Source: Antennarius striatus
Lineage: Eukaryota; Chordata; Actinopteri; Lophiiformes; Antennariidae
Length of the DNA: 64,000 nt
Reading direction: 5' to 3'
Assembly (NCBI RefSeq): GCF_040054535.1
Contig: NC_090778.1
Coordinates: forward strand, 13,299,501-13,363,500
Below are positions 35,101 through 48,466 of this stretch, piece by piece. The position numbers and the translations under genes were made by a program. Each line of letters begins with the position of its first letter. The stretch's first letter is position 1. The notes beneath the pieces were generated by a model. That model searched no databases. It was not told where the DNA came from and saw nothing but the letters and a program-made list of their open reading frames with translations.

Positions 35101-38100
35101 AGCAAACTTCTTGAACCTCCTAAACTGGAGCCTAAAGTGAAGGCTGGGGCTAAAAGTGCAGGAAATAATATGCAGACAGAGCTCCATGGCCAAAGATAGG
35201 CAGACAGAGACTGTAGCAGCTTCAATAGACCACCAGACTGAGCACTTGTGTATAATCATGTTTGAGGCCAGTCATGTGTGTGTGTTTTTAACCATTTAAC
35301 TGAAGCTGTCTGCTTTAACTGCTCAAATACAGGAAATAATGCAGCCACTGTGTAGTCTCAACACTGTGCATACAGCACATTGATAAAGAAATTCTGTAAA
35401 GAAAAAAGGTTAACATGGATATACAGCATCAGATTTGGTGTGTTGGCATGACGGGTAAATGTTTGCCTTTCTATCTCATACAGGGGAATATTATGACATT
35501 AGTCGAAGAATTCTAATTTAGATTATGCCAATATTATTAATCCTTAAACCTTTAGACCGGAAACCTTTGAATATCAATGCTGAAAATAATCAATATTTAA
35601 ATCAAAAATGGGCATCCCTCCTGACACTGTTGCCCCAGCAACCTGGCAACGGATAAGCTGTTGGGAGATGGATGGATAAATAAATCATAAATGCAATGAG
35701 TTTAAAGCTCTAACATCACTCACAACATCAGTGGCGAAACAATGAATGACCCGTTAGCATTAGAAGATGCTACTCACAAGAGCATGGTCGAAGCTGAAGG
35801 TGCTTATGTAATAGGCAGAGATGTCGCTGTCGGCCAGAGGCTGAGATATCTGTGCAACTATTCCACACTCATCTAAAAAACAGAGAGGAGAAATGTACCA
35901 AAAATATTATCAACAGCTAATTGAAAGTCTGGAAGTCTATGAAAAAGTAGCCAGATTATAATAAAAAATTTGTTTAGATCAATGTAGCTTTTTTTTAAGT
36001 CTGTATATAGAATTCTGTAAAAATATAAAATGCAACAGCCTTACCAAAGCCAAGTGGCTGTCCCCCGATACGAACCATTCTCCACAGCTCCTTGGAGGAA
36101 CTGGTGAACAAAAGATCAGCAGGAAACCTACAGCACACAGATTAAACACTGAGCACTTCTACCACACTTTTCAGAGATAAACAAGAAGATTTTCTTCGAG
36201 CTAGCAAAGGTAAAGCTTGCAAAATAAAAACGAACATTTTGAAGGCAATTCAAGAGCCATATTTACAACCCTTTACTTGCCAACAATGTGGAAATCCTTC
36301 TGAAAACTGCAAGATGCTGTTTGTTTTTTCTCCATTGTTTGGATCAGCTACTGTGTGCATCATAATGTACACAGTACACTGAGTACACAAAGCTTAACTG
36401 GGTTGTTTGAGAAATGAAGAATATTTACTGTCGCTGGGCTTCGGTGTCCATCACCAGTGAGATGTAACCATCAATGAGGGAGAAGGAGAAGAACTTGATG
36501 CAGTCCAAATCTTGGCTGGGAGAAGACTGTGTGTCCTCTTTTGGACTAGAGAAGAACACACGGATTCAGTCTGAGGTTCAGACAGCAGTAATGATTTAAA
36601 AGAGGAAACATGGAAACAAATACACAAGGAACAGAAAATAAACAAATGTACTATAAATACGTGAACCTTAAAGACATGTTGTGAAATGTCTAAAACATTA
36701 CAGAGATCCAATTTATTTAAATTATTCCGTTTTCAAATTTATCACCTTGCATAAAATCTCTACACTTTATTAAATAAAACAAAAATTAAGCAAGAAAAAG
36801 AAACGCTTTATGTAAAACTCTGTACAATAACAGTCCACTATATGTTGGCTACAGGTCAGTGTGTTTGATACTTACATTGTTTCACTGTTTATCAAACTGA
36901 TGAAAAATAGTAACATTTTCTACTTATTTGTCATGTTTAATGTAAAATAATCAATCTGACCCATTGGAATAAAAAAGGACGTCGATCAGCGTGGTGGCGA
37001 TGGTCGGTAGTCTGTCCGGGTCCAGAGACATGACACAGAACTGGTTCTGGGGGATGAGCACGGGGTGAACTGTAGGCTGGATGGCTGGAAGAGAATGAAA
37101 ACTGTTAGTGCGTGGAAATTTATTCTTACACTAAGTATGAGTGGGTCTTCCTTTTTAAAACTCAATTAAGAATTTCATAATTTTACAAACTTTTAGCAAA
37201 GAATATTTTTTAAAATAAGTTACAATCCCAAACACAGATGAAAAATGTAGATCTTCAAAGATCACTGCTGGCCAGTCTCCAGACAAATCTGAGAAAAAAA
37301 CTGTACTAAATAGGAAAATGTAAAAAAAATCTTAATGAAGTAAACATTACATTTTTAAATGTGTTATAGATGTTTTATCATTACACCTGGCCTTTTATGA
37401 TGTTTAAACCTTGTGTGGAAAGTAAACAAAAAGAGCAAGAACATCTTTTGAACCCTGTTCAACTGCCCCACATTCTAATGTGAGTCTGTGTCGTTATTAT
37501 GAACACAGCAGCAAAGAGCCAGAGCGGCCTGTCCTCATCACACAGCACATGCGGTTCTGTGTGTTTGTACTGAAACAACGTGTTGTTACGGACACTCCTC
37601 AGAGGAGTTAAGATGCTCCTATCTCGTCCTATCTGTACAGCAGTGCACAAAGTCAAACTGGTCTGACTTCTACAGTTTGAGAACTCACACATTCTCAATT
37701 ATGAGTCCAACTCTTTAAAAATGCTCCGATCTTCAAGGGCATTCATAGTGAGGTCTTTAGTGTACTGTGTGAGAGTTATCAAGTAACAGATACTGTATAT
37801 TACTGCTACTCTAAAATCAGTCTTACACAAATAGCCTGATGCTGGAGGATCTTTACTTATCCTTTGAGATGAGTGCAAGACTTTAGACCCAAGTGATGTC
37901 ACACTAAACAGGAACACGGTTTCTACCTTCTCTGCCATTCTTCTGGAGGCCGTTGGAAAAATCCTGACAACATATAGGGACGGATTCTCCTTCCACTTCT
38001 TTGTAGATGTTGAACTCCTCCTCTAGGGTGCTGATGACTACAGACAGGTCTTTCTCTTTCACCTAAATGACACAGACATGGACCGTCAATAGTAATCCTG

Positions 38101-41100
38101 TAGTTCCAACGCCTACGTATACATTGTGTTTGCATAGTGGGTTAATCTGCGGTGGTACAGTTTGCTGTCGTTTTAGGGCATTAATTTTATTGAAATATCT
38201 GAGCTCAGCAGCAAGGCTGATCTTTAATTCACATGTGATGTATAGTGCTATATTAAAACATTTACACAGACTGAGTGTAAAACTCTTAACTCAGCTGGGA
38301 ATCAATTTTTCCTCAGCTTTGACATAGAGACCAGGTCAAATGAGGACGACAATTGGTTTCATCAGTACTGTGCTGTACTGATGAAGTGCTTCAAGGCAGG
38401 ATTAGATTTTCAGTTTGAGAAATAAATATCTTGGGAGTGTTTCCCTTTAACACCAAAACTGTAAAGGAACAAAAAAACCAAACTCTGAATTACGCAGGAC
38501 TTACCAGGATAAAGTCAGTTTGATACGTGGAGAGCATGAAGACTGAGACGTGCTGCTGGGCCAGAGGGGCAATAACTGACTTGGCGATCTTTGTCACACC
38601 AACAGCCTGTGAGCTACTGGAGGCATTAACATTGGAGACCACGTTGAGCGGCAGCCAGATGGAACTCTCTATCTTGAGATACTCTGACAGCTGTAGCTCT
38701 GTGTGGAATAAACAGTCGCTGAGTCAGTGGGTGCTGGTGCTGTATTCACAACTTTTTATGAATGTTTTATAGTAAACACATCCAGCAGAAGTGATCTCAA
38801 GGACAAAAGATGCCCCGATAAGCCAGAACTGGACAGATTTTAAGAATTACATCCCCATTTAATAAAATAACATGTAATTGAAGATATTATGAAGACAACA
38901 TTTCAAATGTTTCAAACAAGACATTTTGCAGGTTACTATATACAGCCAGTCTGTATCTCACAATGGAGAATGTGATTCATTACTTGAGGTGTGAATCAAA
39001 CAGCAGAGGCATTTATAAAGGAGCATCTGTAGCTACAGTGGCTTGCAAAAGTATTCAGCCCCCTTGAACTTTTCCACATTGTCACGTTACGAACACAAAT
39101 CTAAATTTATCTCATTGGAATTTTATGTGAAAGACCAACACAAAGTGGCACACTATTGTGAAGTAGAAAGAAAGTTATATATGATTTTAAAAAATGTTAC
39201 AAATAAAAAACTGAAAAGTGTGCAAAAGTATCCAGCCCCCTTTTCTCAGAGTGTAACCAATTGCCTTCAGAAGTTGCCTGATGATTGCTGAATGATCAAA
39301 TGTTGACCTAATGACTAAATAGAGTCTACTTGTGTGTAATGTAATCTGAGTACAAATACAGCTGTTCTGTGATGGCATCAGAGGTTTGTTAAGAGAATAT
39401 TGGGGAGCAAACAGCATCATGATGACCCAGGAACACACCAGACAGGTCAGGGATAAAGTTGTGCAGACGTTTAAAGCAGGGTTAGGCTATAAAAAGATTT
39501 GCCAAGTTTGAACATCTCATGGAGCACTGTTCAATCCATCATCCAGAAGTAGAAATTGTATAGCACAACTGCAAACCTACCAAGGCACGGCCGTCCACCT
39601 AAACTTACAGGCCGAGCAAGGACAGCACTGATCAGAGATGCAGCCAAGAGGCCCATGGTGACTCTCGCCAACTGCAGAGATCCGCAGTTCAGGTGGGGGA
39701 GTCTGTACACAGGACAACTATTAGTCGTGCGCTGCACAAATCTGGCCTTTATGAGAGAGTGGCAAGAAGAAAGCCATTGTTAAAAGAAAACCATAAGAAG
39801 TCCTGTTTACAGTTTGCCAGAAGCCATATGGGAGACACAGTAAACATGTGTCTGTGCTCTACCTCCCCTGCATGCCTACAGGCCCCCTTGTGTGTGTGTG
39901 TGTGTGTGTCATATAGGGGCCTGTACTCACAAATATATATGTATGCATGCGTTTGAATCATTAGTTAGAGTGTGCGTTCTTAATTTCCCTTCGGGGATCA
40001 AACCAGTATATAAAATTAAATTTTTATTTTTTTTAAAAAGTGGAAGAAGGTGCTCTGGTCAGATGAGACCAAAATTGAACATTTTTGGCCTAAATACAAA
40101 ACGTTATGTGTGGCAGAAAACTAACACTGAACATCACTCTAAACACACCATCCCCACTGTCAAACATGGTGGTGGCAGCACCATGCTCTGGGGGGGCTTC
40201 TTTTCAGCAGGGACAGGGAAGATGGTCAGAGTTGATGGGAATATGGATGGAGCCAAATACAGGGCAATCTTGGAAGAAAGCCTGTTTGAGTCTGCAAAAG
40301 ACTTGAGACTGGGGCAGAGTTTCTCCTTCCAGCAGGCAACGACCCTAAACATAAAGCCAGGGCTACAATAGAATGGTTTCAAACAAAACATATTCATGTG
40401 TTAGAATGGCCCAGTCAAAGTCCTGACCTAAATCCAATCGAGAATCTGTGGCAAGATCTGAATACTGCCGTTCACAAACGCTTTCAATCTAATCTGACTG
40501 AGCTTGAGCTGTTTTGCAAGGAAGAATGGGCACATAATTGCGAATTGGTGTACGACTAGGAGAGGAAGATCGATTGAAAGAAATCTTTCATAGAAGATTT
40601 AGCGTTAAAATTTTAATTGAACAACAAATGGTGAATGCTGAGAGGGAGTAGGAGTGGTGATAGACCAATTGGAAGGTAAATGTAAGATATTATCAATACT
40701 TTTTTGTAGTCTTAGAGATTTTTTATCTCTATGACCGGCAGGAATAACCAGCGATGCATGTAAATGTGTATTCACCTCGCTTGCTATTTTTCATGCCTTT
40801 TTAAATTGAAATGAAAAATCATGTTATCGAATTAAAAAAACCCCAAAACTAAACTATGGCATACCAATGGTGTTGTCCAAGTCAACGTTTTATTGTCGCA
40901 TACCCCCCCAGTGGGGGGGTCTGGGGTGCCCCCCACGGGAAATTTTTTTAGAAAATGGGGTTGTTTTCCTGCATTCTGGTGCATTTTGAGGGCAAAATCT
41001 TTTGTTCAGTTTACCTACAAAAATACACTCAAGTCAATAGTTCAAGCTTAACTAACTTTATTTCTATCCTACTTTATGCAGGTACAAACGTGAGATTCAA

Positions 41101-44100
41101 CAACTGAAAACTTGCATTCACTATGTGAAGATAGTCATTCACAATATTACTCAATGTTTACTTGTAAGCTTTACTTGGACTAGAATACATTTAAACTTTG
41201 ACTTAGACTTTTTGATTTTAATAAATTTGATTCTTGGTATTATTCAATGTTTACTTGTAAGTTTTACTTGCTATTATAGCAAGCCGCTGTCTTGGACACA
41301 GAATGTGGCTTTTTATGGCTTACTCAATTCTTTTACACTGAGCCACAGTGGCTTAGTCATACTACCTCCTAGTGCAAGCCCAGTGATGTCACAGTTCTGG
41401 ACTGGTCAGCAATGATTGTTAACTCTAACATTACTGACAGTCTGTGCGGTTGTTTGAATGAGAACAGGTAACTTACCCACTATAGTAAAGCTATACAGTA
41501 TATCTAGCCTGTTATGCTAATAGCTTTAGCAGCTGCTACCCCTACCAAACTACAATATCTCCAGAAGTTGAAATCAGATTTTTTTAGAATGTCTACGGAC
41601 TCATTACAACTTCATGTGATTGTTTTCAAAGGTTTTCATTATGTGGCAGTTTCAAATGACAACTTGTGCTTGCTTCCTGATGCCAGCACACACACTTTCA
41701 CACCTCGCTTTCTGTCTGTTACTTTACTGTGGAGAACAAAAAGACCGCAACCCTTTGAAACCACGAGGTGAAAGAAGTTAAATAACACCACAACACATGT
41801 AGGGTGTGACATCATGCCAATACATTAATGCACCAGGACTAACAGCTTATGACTTGTGTCTGAGAAAGTTCATATGCAGGAAACGACAAGGGAAACAGGT
41901 GTCTATCCAGGAAATAAACAAGAAGCTCAAAGAAAGAGATTAGGGTAAAGACTTAGAATGAGACTGTATTTAACCTGGACTAATGCACTGAAGATCTAAC
42001 AAAACATCTTCTTGTAGTTTAACTTTAACCACTGCAAGAACCTTAAAACCAAGAGAGCAAACAAACAGTTTGTACAGCCACACTTGGAAAGTCCAAGTTG
42101 CATACTGGAATTAGTTCCACAAATATTATTAACCACACGCGATTAAGGAATCCACTATCAAGATCACGATCTATTCATCTTATTTACTGTAATTTAAACG
42201 TTTACGAACCCTCCCCATACTGATATTAAACCACCTTCTATCCGTATTACCTTTTCCCACACTCATATTGACTGTTCAAAGCACTTTTGTGTCTCACGGA
42301 GCGGCGCGCACTTTTGGATGCCATCAGCAGATAGAATGCGCATACGGACGGTATCACGTGACTGCCAACCAAAAATCCGTGATGAGGTGGAGTTGCAAGT
42401 GTTAATGCGTGAATACGTGAGGGCATAACTGTACTTCAAACCGACTGATGTGTGTGCAGGAAACAATAAGGAACAAACATGTCTACTTTTAAGAGTTATA
42501 TTAAAACAATGGTAAATTTATATACAGCAAATCACCCAAGTTCAATTGTGCATAATTTAAAAATAGAGGAAAAAACTCAGACACAATTTCATGCTCCCTC
42601 AGAAAGCCACTTATTCTCTCATTGAAAAGTAACGAAAACCGTTTTTTGTGCTTGTGTAGAACTCCTCAGAGACCCCTGGTAATTCCATGACACCAGTTTT
42701 AAGAACCAATGTAGTGTTTATGATTTGGTATCACTACGTTGTTTACAACTGGAATTCGGAGAGATGTCTGTAGGAGGACAAATTGGTTCAAAATTCTTGA
42801 AGAAATGGACAGGTTGATTTTTTACCTTTAAATCCCTCCTCATCAAGGACGACTGTATAGTTCTCTGGTGTCTCGGTCAGGCTGAAAAACTTACATCTGA
42901 ATCAAGTGAAAAAAGAAGAAATCAATTAGATGGGGGGCAGGGGGACGAAAAACAGTGACATTCATTTGTAACCCACCCCAAAAACGTCTGATTATCAGAT
43001 AACAAAACATTTTCTTGTAAGTTGTTACTGGTTTCAAGACTAATGTTCACTGATTTATTCCACGCAAACTTGAGCAGCGCTTCAATCACCAACTGCTGCA
43101 CTAAAGGAACAATCAGACAAACATCACATCACACGTACTTCAAATTCATTCGATCAAACTCCTAACTTGCGCAAATATCTGCATCATCATTCAGGTCTGC
43201 AGGTCTGGATTTATCCTTGTACATATTTCTTCTGGGGAAATCCCCCCCCCCAGAATAAAAAACAACAAAAAAGCTAAACTGTTACAAAGAAGAGACATAC
43301 TGGGATTAAGCAATTCTCATTTTAGGGCCTCAAAACCATTTTACTCTTAGGTCTAAAAACTTGTTGTGGGTTTTCCCTCCAGCTTGGTATTTGGCTTGAG
43401 GACAACAATCATTTGCATTCAAGGGCTGTTGCTTGTTCTGGCCCCTTTGTTCAGCTGTATTGAATGTTGCCTTTGTGGTTCAGATTCTGGAAAGAACCGG
43501 ACAGTGAACACGTTTTCTTGGAATACATTATCACTAGTAGCCACAATAAAAACATGAAAAAACATTTACAGTGCGCCCTCATTCCTCACTGTTAATGCGT
43601 TCCAGGAACCACACACGATTGATGAATTCCACGCTAGAGCCACAAACTATTCATCTTATTTACAGTAATCTAAACGTTTATAATAGATGCCGTCAGCCAA
43701 TAGAATGTGCATACGGAATCACGTCGCTGCCAACCAAAACTCCACGATGAGGTAAAGTCGCAAGCTTTGACGTGCGAATGCGCGAGGGCGCACTATACTC
43801 TTGTTCCAAATCCACACAAATATCTTTGGCATTTTCAAAACCAAAAGATAGGTTAACATTCAAAGGAGTGCAGTAAGATAAAGACAATTAAAAAATAAGG
43901 ACAGACGTTTCAATAGAGCAAGGAAGATTTTTAAAAGGGTACACCCAGTAACAATTTCCCAGTTTGGGATAGATAAAGTACATCTCCACAGGAAGTATTA
44001 AACAACTTATCACAAGTTACAACACTTCTGGTTGTTAAAACCTTAAAGTAGTGCAGCTTTTTGAATTTTGGACGCTGCTGTGAATATTGTCTGCATTGAG

Positions 44101-47100
44101 GGCCTAGATATTTTCTTTGAATGCCTGTAAAGAAAGCAATGCCTATTCCTGTTTTCTTAAACAACACAATGTAAATAATATGTTGTCTTCCTCTGCTTAT
44201 CAGTCAGCTGTGGTTATTACAGCAGAAGTATGAGTAAGACCGCTTAAATCAGCAGAAAGTAATCCCTGCCCTGAGATTGGCCGATCACCCCACTGAGAAG
44301 GAGACCGATGGAGGCCGCTGTACAGTAACATCAGCTGTGTGTGAGCTGACAAGTCAGTCTGCTGAAACATTTCATTTCCTGTTGACCCTTTCACTTTCCT
44401 CTGCTCGGTTTCGTCAAGGTAGAAGATTCCAGAGCAATTTGAGAACTCTTAAGTGTGAAGCTCCTTCATATGTGGCTTGTTTTTGAAGAACACAATGAAG
44501 GCTCTTGTATTTCACGTGCTAGGCAATTAAAGCACCGGTTGCGTGTTGTTAAGCAACCCGACACAAGACACATGAAGTAGTAGTGAAGTAGAGATGAGAC
44601 AGATGTATCACTTTTAAATGTCAAGGATTTCAGTAGGTGGAAACATCCCACAAGTCATGAAGGGATGGTCGTGCATATCTCCAGACATTCTGTCTTGGTG
44701 GACGCTGATATTATAGCGTTCAGTGTAACAGTGGTGACAGAACTCTGTTTCTCAACAATGAAAAACTGAGAAAGAAAAAACTCAAACCCCAACCAGTCTG
44801 ATAAAGTTCAAGAGGTTATTCGAGAGTCATTTCTCGATTTATTGTTGAATGTTTTACCTCCTTTGGCAGGAGCATTTGTTTCTTTTCTTGTTTCATACCA
44901 AGTATAGTTTGAATTGGTTTTAGAGTCTTGTTTCATTTTGGCTGTAGGAACTTTTAATGGATTCCCTTTCACCATTTTCATAGCCTCAGCAATCATGTGA
45001 CAAATCAAACGTGGTTACTGAGCACTATGTGACAGGACCATGTAGCCTGTGCATGATCGATGGTGGTAATGAGCTGAAAAACAACCAAAACCAAAGACGA
45101 GGACCAACACGTAGCAAAGGAGCAGTGAAGTGGGAAAGACGAAAACCAAACAAACAAGAGTCCGGACTTCGATCCATCCCCATAACCCCGCAGTTGGTGG
45201 TGGGTTTCTTCAACTAAATCTCTTCAGCTGAGGAAACATGATAAGAAAACAGAACGGAAAACAAAGTGCTGAATTTAAGACTTAGCCTTGAGCTATCCCA
45301 GCTCAATAATCAGTGGATGACTAAAACTGTCTGCAGTCTTCACAACTTCCCATGGTCTTTAGCATTCTCACAGGCTCCTCTATTTTCAGAACAATGGATT
45401 GTTTTCCTAGAAAGTATTATAGATGGGGTTGGGGGGCTGACCTTATGTAAACAAGTGAGAGCTGGATTATCAAAGCCATGACAGACAGCGAAGCAGACAA
45501 GTGGAAAATTCTGGCTCGACTGAAGCTTTGTTTCAACCCATGCTCTTGTTAGAGAGCAGCTGAAGACAAGACAGGAGCGCTCTGTGGAACAAGCAGGCCC
45601 ATATTCACCTCACAGTAAGGCTGACATATTGGGCTGATAGTATTAATACTAATGATTAGTATTAATACAACTATGAACCCCATACAAAGACAAGAACAAT
45701 TGAATGAACTACAGTCACTTGACAGAAGTCATTCACATATTTCCGTGTTGGCAGACAATGCATGAAATTTATCTTCATTACTTTTGAGGTTTCTGGATTC
45801 ACATATTTAGAACCGTGATATCTCAACAATGTTGTGTATCTTATAATAACCATACAAAAGGGTTGTCATTTTGTGATAAAGCAAACTCTCAAAGACTTCT
45901 TAAAATTTGGCTCCTAGAAGTGACGACTTCCTTTAAAGTCTGTCAAATCACTGTGTGCATTAAAGAGTGGTTCTCTAATGAACAGCAGGGGCCTAAAAAG
46001 GTGAGAAACTAAAGCCAAGACCAATGGGTTGTTTTCCTCCATGCTTGTGTTGAGTTGAATTCAGCCTCATCAAGCACTCATCAATCTGAACAGTCTGTAG
46101 TTTGACTCAGAAAAGATATTAAAAAACTGCTTGAGTAAAAAAGCTGGAAAAAATGATGATAAACAAAAATGTCTTAATCAGTGTGGTGAAATTAAACCAA
46201 AGCATCCTGCACAAAACAATGAAAATTAGAGCAACCCGCTAATCAAAGAAAGTGCAGCCTACATTATTTTCTTCTTTTTTCCCCTGGATTAGTCTGGGAT
46301 CAACCTCTTTTATTCACACTGCATGCTTTTTGGATCAAGTTCAGACAAAAATGTAGGCTACAAATTTTATAATAAAACTATGAATATAAACATTGGGATT
46401 GACGTTAAATATTTACAACCATCAGCAAAAATATGTTGGGCTGTAACTTAGATCCACTGATGCAAAAAGTTTATCTGGTTAAGTGTACAAAGTGATCCAA
46501 GAAAATATCTGAGAATATCCAGGGATAAAAAGTTAACAGCTGTGAAATGTTTGACAAATATACACAAATTAGATGCTGTGTCTCTTATGTACAACCATCA
46601 TCCACTCTTGCAGGCATGGGGTATAGACTTTTTGCCTTGTAAGCTAATCATGAAATTGCTCTTCTGTCATCAGACTTTTGTGGTATGTTTAAAATGAACA
46701 AATCCTCTCAGCCAGTGCAAAATCAGATGTCACAGAACACATAAGACTTATGGAAATTATTATTCTTACAATTGTGTTTCACTGAGTCTGGCCTCCATCA
46801 TTAAAGGCTGAGCTCCTAGCAGCCAGAGGAATAAACAAATTACACAACAATGCAAGGAAATCCAGGTATTATCTGAAAACTGGTAGTTGTGCCTACATGA
46901 AATTGAGGCAATATACAAAGTGGATGTTAAGGGGAAAAGGAAGTCAGGGTTGAAAAGGGTGCTTGGAGAAGGAAGGTGTCCCAGAGGAGGGCACTGCTAA
47001 GCTTAGCTGCAGAGGCAGTCAATGTATTTTTGCAGGGCTACAAATAAATATCCATTTGCATGTGTCAAAACTGCCGTTAATTTCTGTGCAAATACATACA

Positions 47101-47465
47101 ATAAATTGGGAAATGTGCACACAATGGTAAATCCACAATACAACAACACATTCATATATTATATTTAGGCTTCTATTCAGTTCAGCAACCGGTTAAACTT
47201 GTGAATAACCGCAGCCGCTACCTTAGCTGCAGCTACGTTCACTGCAGTTTGTCATTCATGGAGGGAGAGCAGGACATGCACGGGCAAATATCCCGTCACG
47301 GCTCGGCCTCACAGTCAACATTCAATCATTTAACCACCATGACTCCGCTTACCGTGTCCTGTTCCGAAGAAATATAAGTTTAATCAGAGGGTGTGTGAAG
47401 TTCACCAGCCCATTCTTGGATATGCTGGTGACCCGTAGTCTGTGGTCTAAGATATGCAAGTCCAT
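32146..47465 (-). CDS. castor1: CASTOR1, cytosolic arginine sensor for mTORC1
   Basis: Binds arginine and, when arginine is absent, inhibits GATOR2 and mTORC1 in the cytosol; built of ACT domains (family knowledge). Nine coding exons: 47353-47465, 42826-42896, 38505-38698, 37927-38062, 36961-37084, 36429-36545, 36045-36127, 35778-35872 and 32146-32217; all phases agree, 334 aa (human 329). The start at 47465 is MDLHILDHRLRVTSI, matching the human MELHILEHRVRV start; 25 in-frame upstream codons are taken as UTR. The arginine-pocket region HVSVFMLSTYQTDF (S113, V114) and D308 in FDHALVPEED correspond to human S111, V112 and D304. GGQPLGFDECGIVAQI is intact. The paralogue CASTOR2 fits less well around THPLIKL and the region after EFNIYKEV. 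Confidence 0.94.
33880..34745 (+). mobile_element. LINE 3' remnant in castor1 intron 8
   Basis: A degraded RT C-terminal frame gives SDYCNPQVFGLSKK and LKLLQNSAA, then after a deletion DIYKRRLKTHLFNQ. These are blocks of a teleost LINE of the type with SRLDYCNALF and FKRRLKTHLF. The tail reads GTGCTCTATAAACGAAGTTG, a typical LINE 3' end. Opposite in orientation to the host gene. Confidence 0.65.
35625..35690 (+). repeat. LINE 3'-end scrap with TGGA tail
   Basis: ACGGATAAGCTGTTGGGAGA followed by a TGGATGGA repeat mirrors the tail of the LINE at 27380-27413. It is a very short 5'-truncated insertion next to castor1 exon 8. Confidence 0.55.
39034..40560 (+). mobile_element. Tc1-like transposon interrupted by a SINE fragment
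   Basis: Starts CAGTGGCTTGCAAAAGTATT, a Tc1-type terminus, in castor1 intron 2. Transposase pieces: VHRTTISRALHKSGLYERVA (about 39705-39760), FARSHMGDTVNM (about 39820-39850) and, after a 187-bp insertion, KWKKVLWSDETKIE (about 40038). FGLNTKRYVWQKTNTEHHSK, TVKHGGGSTMLWGG and RVDGNMDGAKYRAILEES follow in a shifted frame, then PSQSPDLNPIENLWQDL. Several frameshifts and stops; the far end is eroded. Inactive. Confidence 0.85.
39851..40037 (+). mobile_element. 5'-truncated SINE nested in the Tc1 element
   Basis: Same sequence as the 3' half of the SINE at 17505-17650 but inverted in the window. It runs from the CTCTACCTCCCCTGCATGCC block through a GT tract to the GGGGATCAAACCAGTATATA tail and an A/T-rich end. 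It separates transposase codons for GDTVNM and WKKVLW. A GTG triplet at both junctions is a possible minimal target-site duplication. Confidence 0.75.
40890..41020. repeat. Interspersed repeat fragment with C/G-run palindrome
   Basis: CCCCCCCAGTGGGGGGG followed by GGGGTGCCCCCCACGGGAAA forms adjacent palindromic C/G runs, then an AT-rich part. It resembles a widespread uncharacterised fish repeat. Non-coding. Confidence 0.4.
42090..42433 (-). mobile_element. Pogo-like MITE, copy 1
   Basis: Copy in castor1 intron 2, beside exon 2. It shares with the 43569 and 53693 copies the blocks CTATTCATCTTATTTACTGT, AAGCACTTTTGTGTCTCACG, GATGCCATCAG-AGATAGAATG and CGTGACTGCCAACCAAAA. Its ends are eroded (GAGGGCATAACTGTA). 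Confidence 0.6.
43569..43795 (-). mobile_element. Pogo-like MITE, copy 2, internally deleted
   Basis: Terminal inverted repeats CAGTGCGCCCTC at 43569 and GAGGGCGCACTA ending at 43795, flanked by TA on both sides, in castor1 intron 1. It is about 120 bp shorter than copies 1 and 3; the block around the AAGCACTTTTGTG motif is missing. TA flanks with CAGTG termini suggest the Tc1/mariner-pogo superfamily. Confidence 0.65.
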
Positions 47466-48129
47466 ATCGTCAGTATTCAGTAGTGCCGTCTCCTGTTTGC
47501 ATACGACAGGGAGAACGCCTTGACGCTGAAGAGATTTCAAATGTTATAAATATCGACCCGGGAGATGGACGGTACCGATAAATGAACGCACCACATCCCC
47601 GCTGCGCTCCGCTAAATAAAGAAAAACACGCGACGTAACACGACTCGAGCCCCACGGAGCTACTGTATATTCAAATGCTGTACAGGCAGCCTCTGGGACA
47701 AACCCCGCCTTTTAAAGGGACAGGGGCACATTTTAAATGAGTTGCACGTGCAGAGAGGGCGGTCAAGAGAGGCGGTGAACAGACGCTACAGATCCGGTTC
47801 ACCGAGTTTTACACCGTAATATTAATGCACGACATGGACATGTTTTAAAAGAAATTGTACATTCAGTGTTTACGAATTATTTCAATTGAGTTGGAAGTAA
47901 ACTTTTTGACGTACAAATTGCCCCAAGTTTAATCGTTTGAGCTTGAAATCCGACAAATACTCCTAATTTATTTTTTTCTTTCTCGGTAGCTAATGAACGA
48001 GTCGTTACGTACTTTTATTTTGACAACGCTGACCACTTCCTAGGATGTTGCACCATTGCTCCTGGTAGGATTCATAAAAATACCGAACATGGTGAAATGA
48101 TCGGGCCATGCATTAATAGATTGACAAGT

Positions 48130-48135
48130 TTTATT
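48130..48135 (-). terminator. Candidate nipsnap1 poly(A) signal
   Basis: AATAAA on the minus strand 332 bp past the nipsnap1 stop and upstream of the castor1 start, which fits a compact head-to-tail arrangement. Confidence 0.5.
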
Positions 48136-48466
48136 TAATCAAAAGGCGTTTCACTGTCACAACAGTGAGGCTCAATGTACCTTCAATACAAGGTGATTCA
48201 CATTCAGTCACAGATGTGCAATAATATAATTGTGGATGAGGATGATTCCTTCTACTTCTAATGCACAGTTCATTCTCATGATTAAAAGAAATAAAAAAAA
48301 ACAGGAACATGCAACACACTTGTAGCTGCACGCTCTACATTATCCCTTGTTATACATGGTTGCTGCCAAATACAGAATCAGAAAATGCTCTAGTTTACAT
48401 AGGTCAGTAGATTACAAAATGCTACTTGTTGCTCTGGCAATAGTTGAAGGGGAGATCATCATCTTC

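Noticed and set aside
47466-47540. Upstream ATG extending CASTOR1 by 25 residues
   Set aside because: The extension (MKSLQRQGVL...) has no counterpart in CASTOR proteins, which start at MELHILEHR; taken as 5' UTR.
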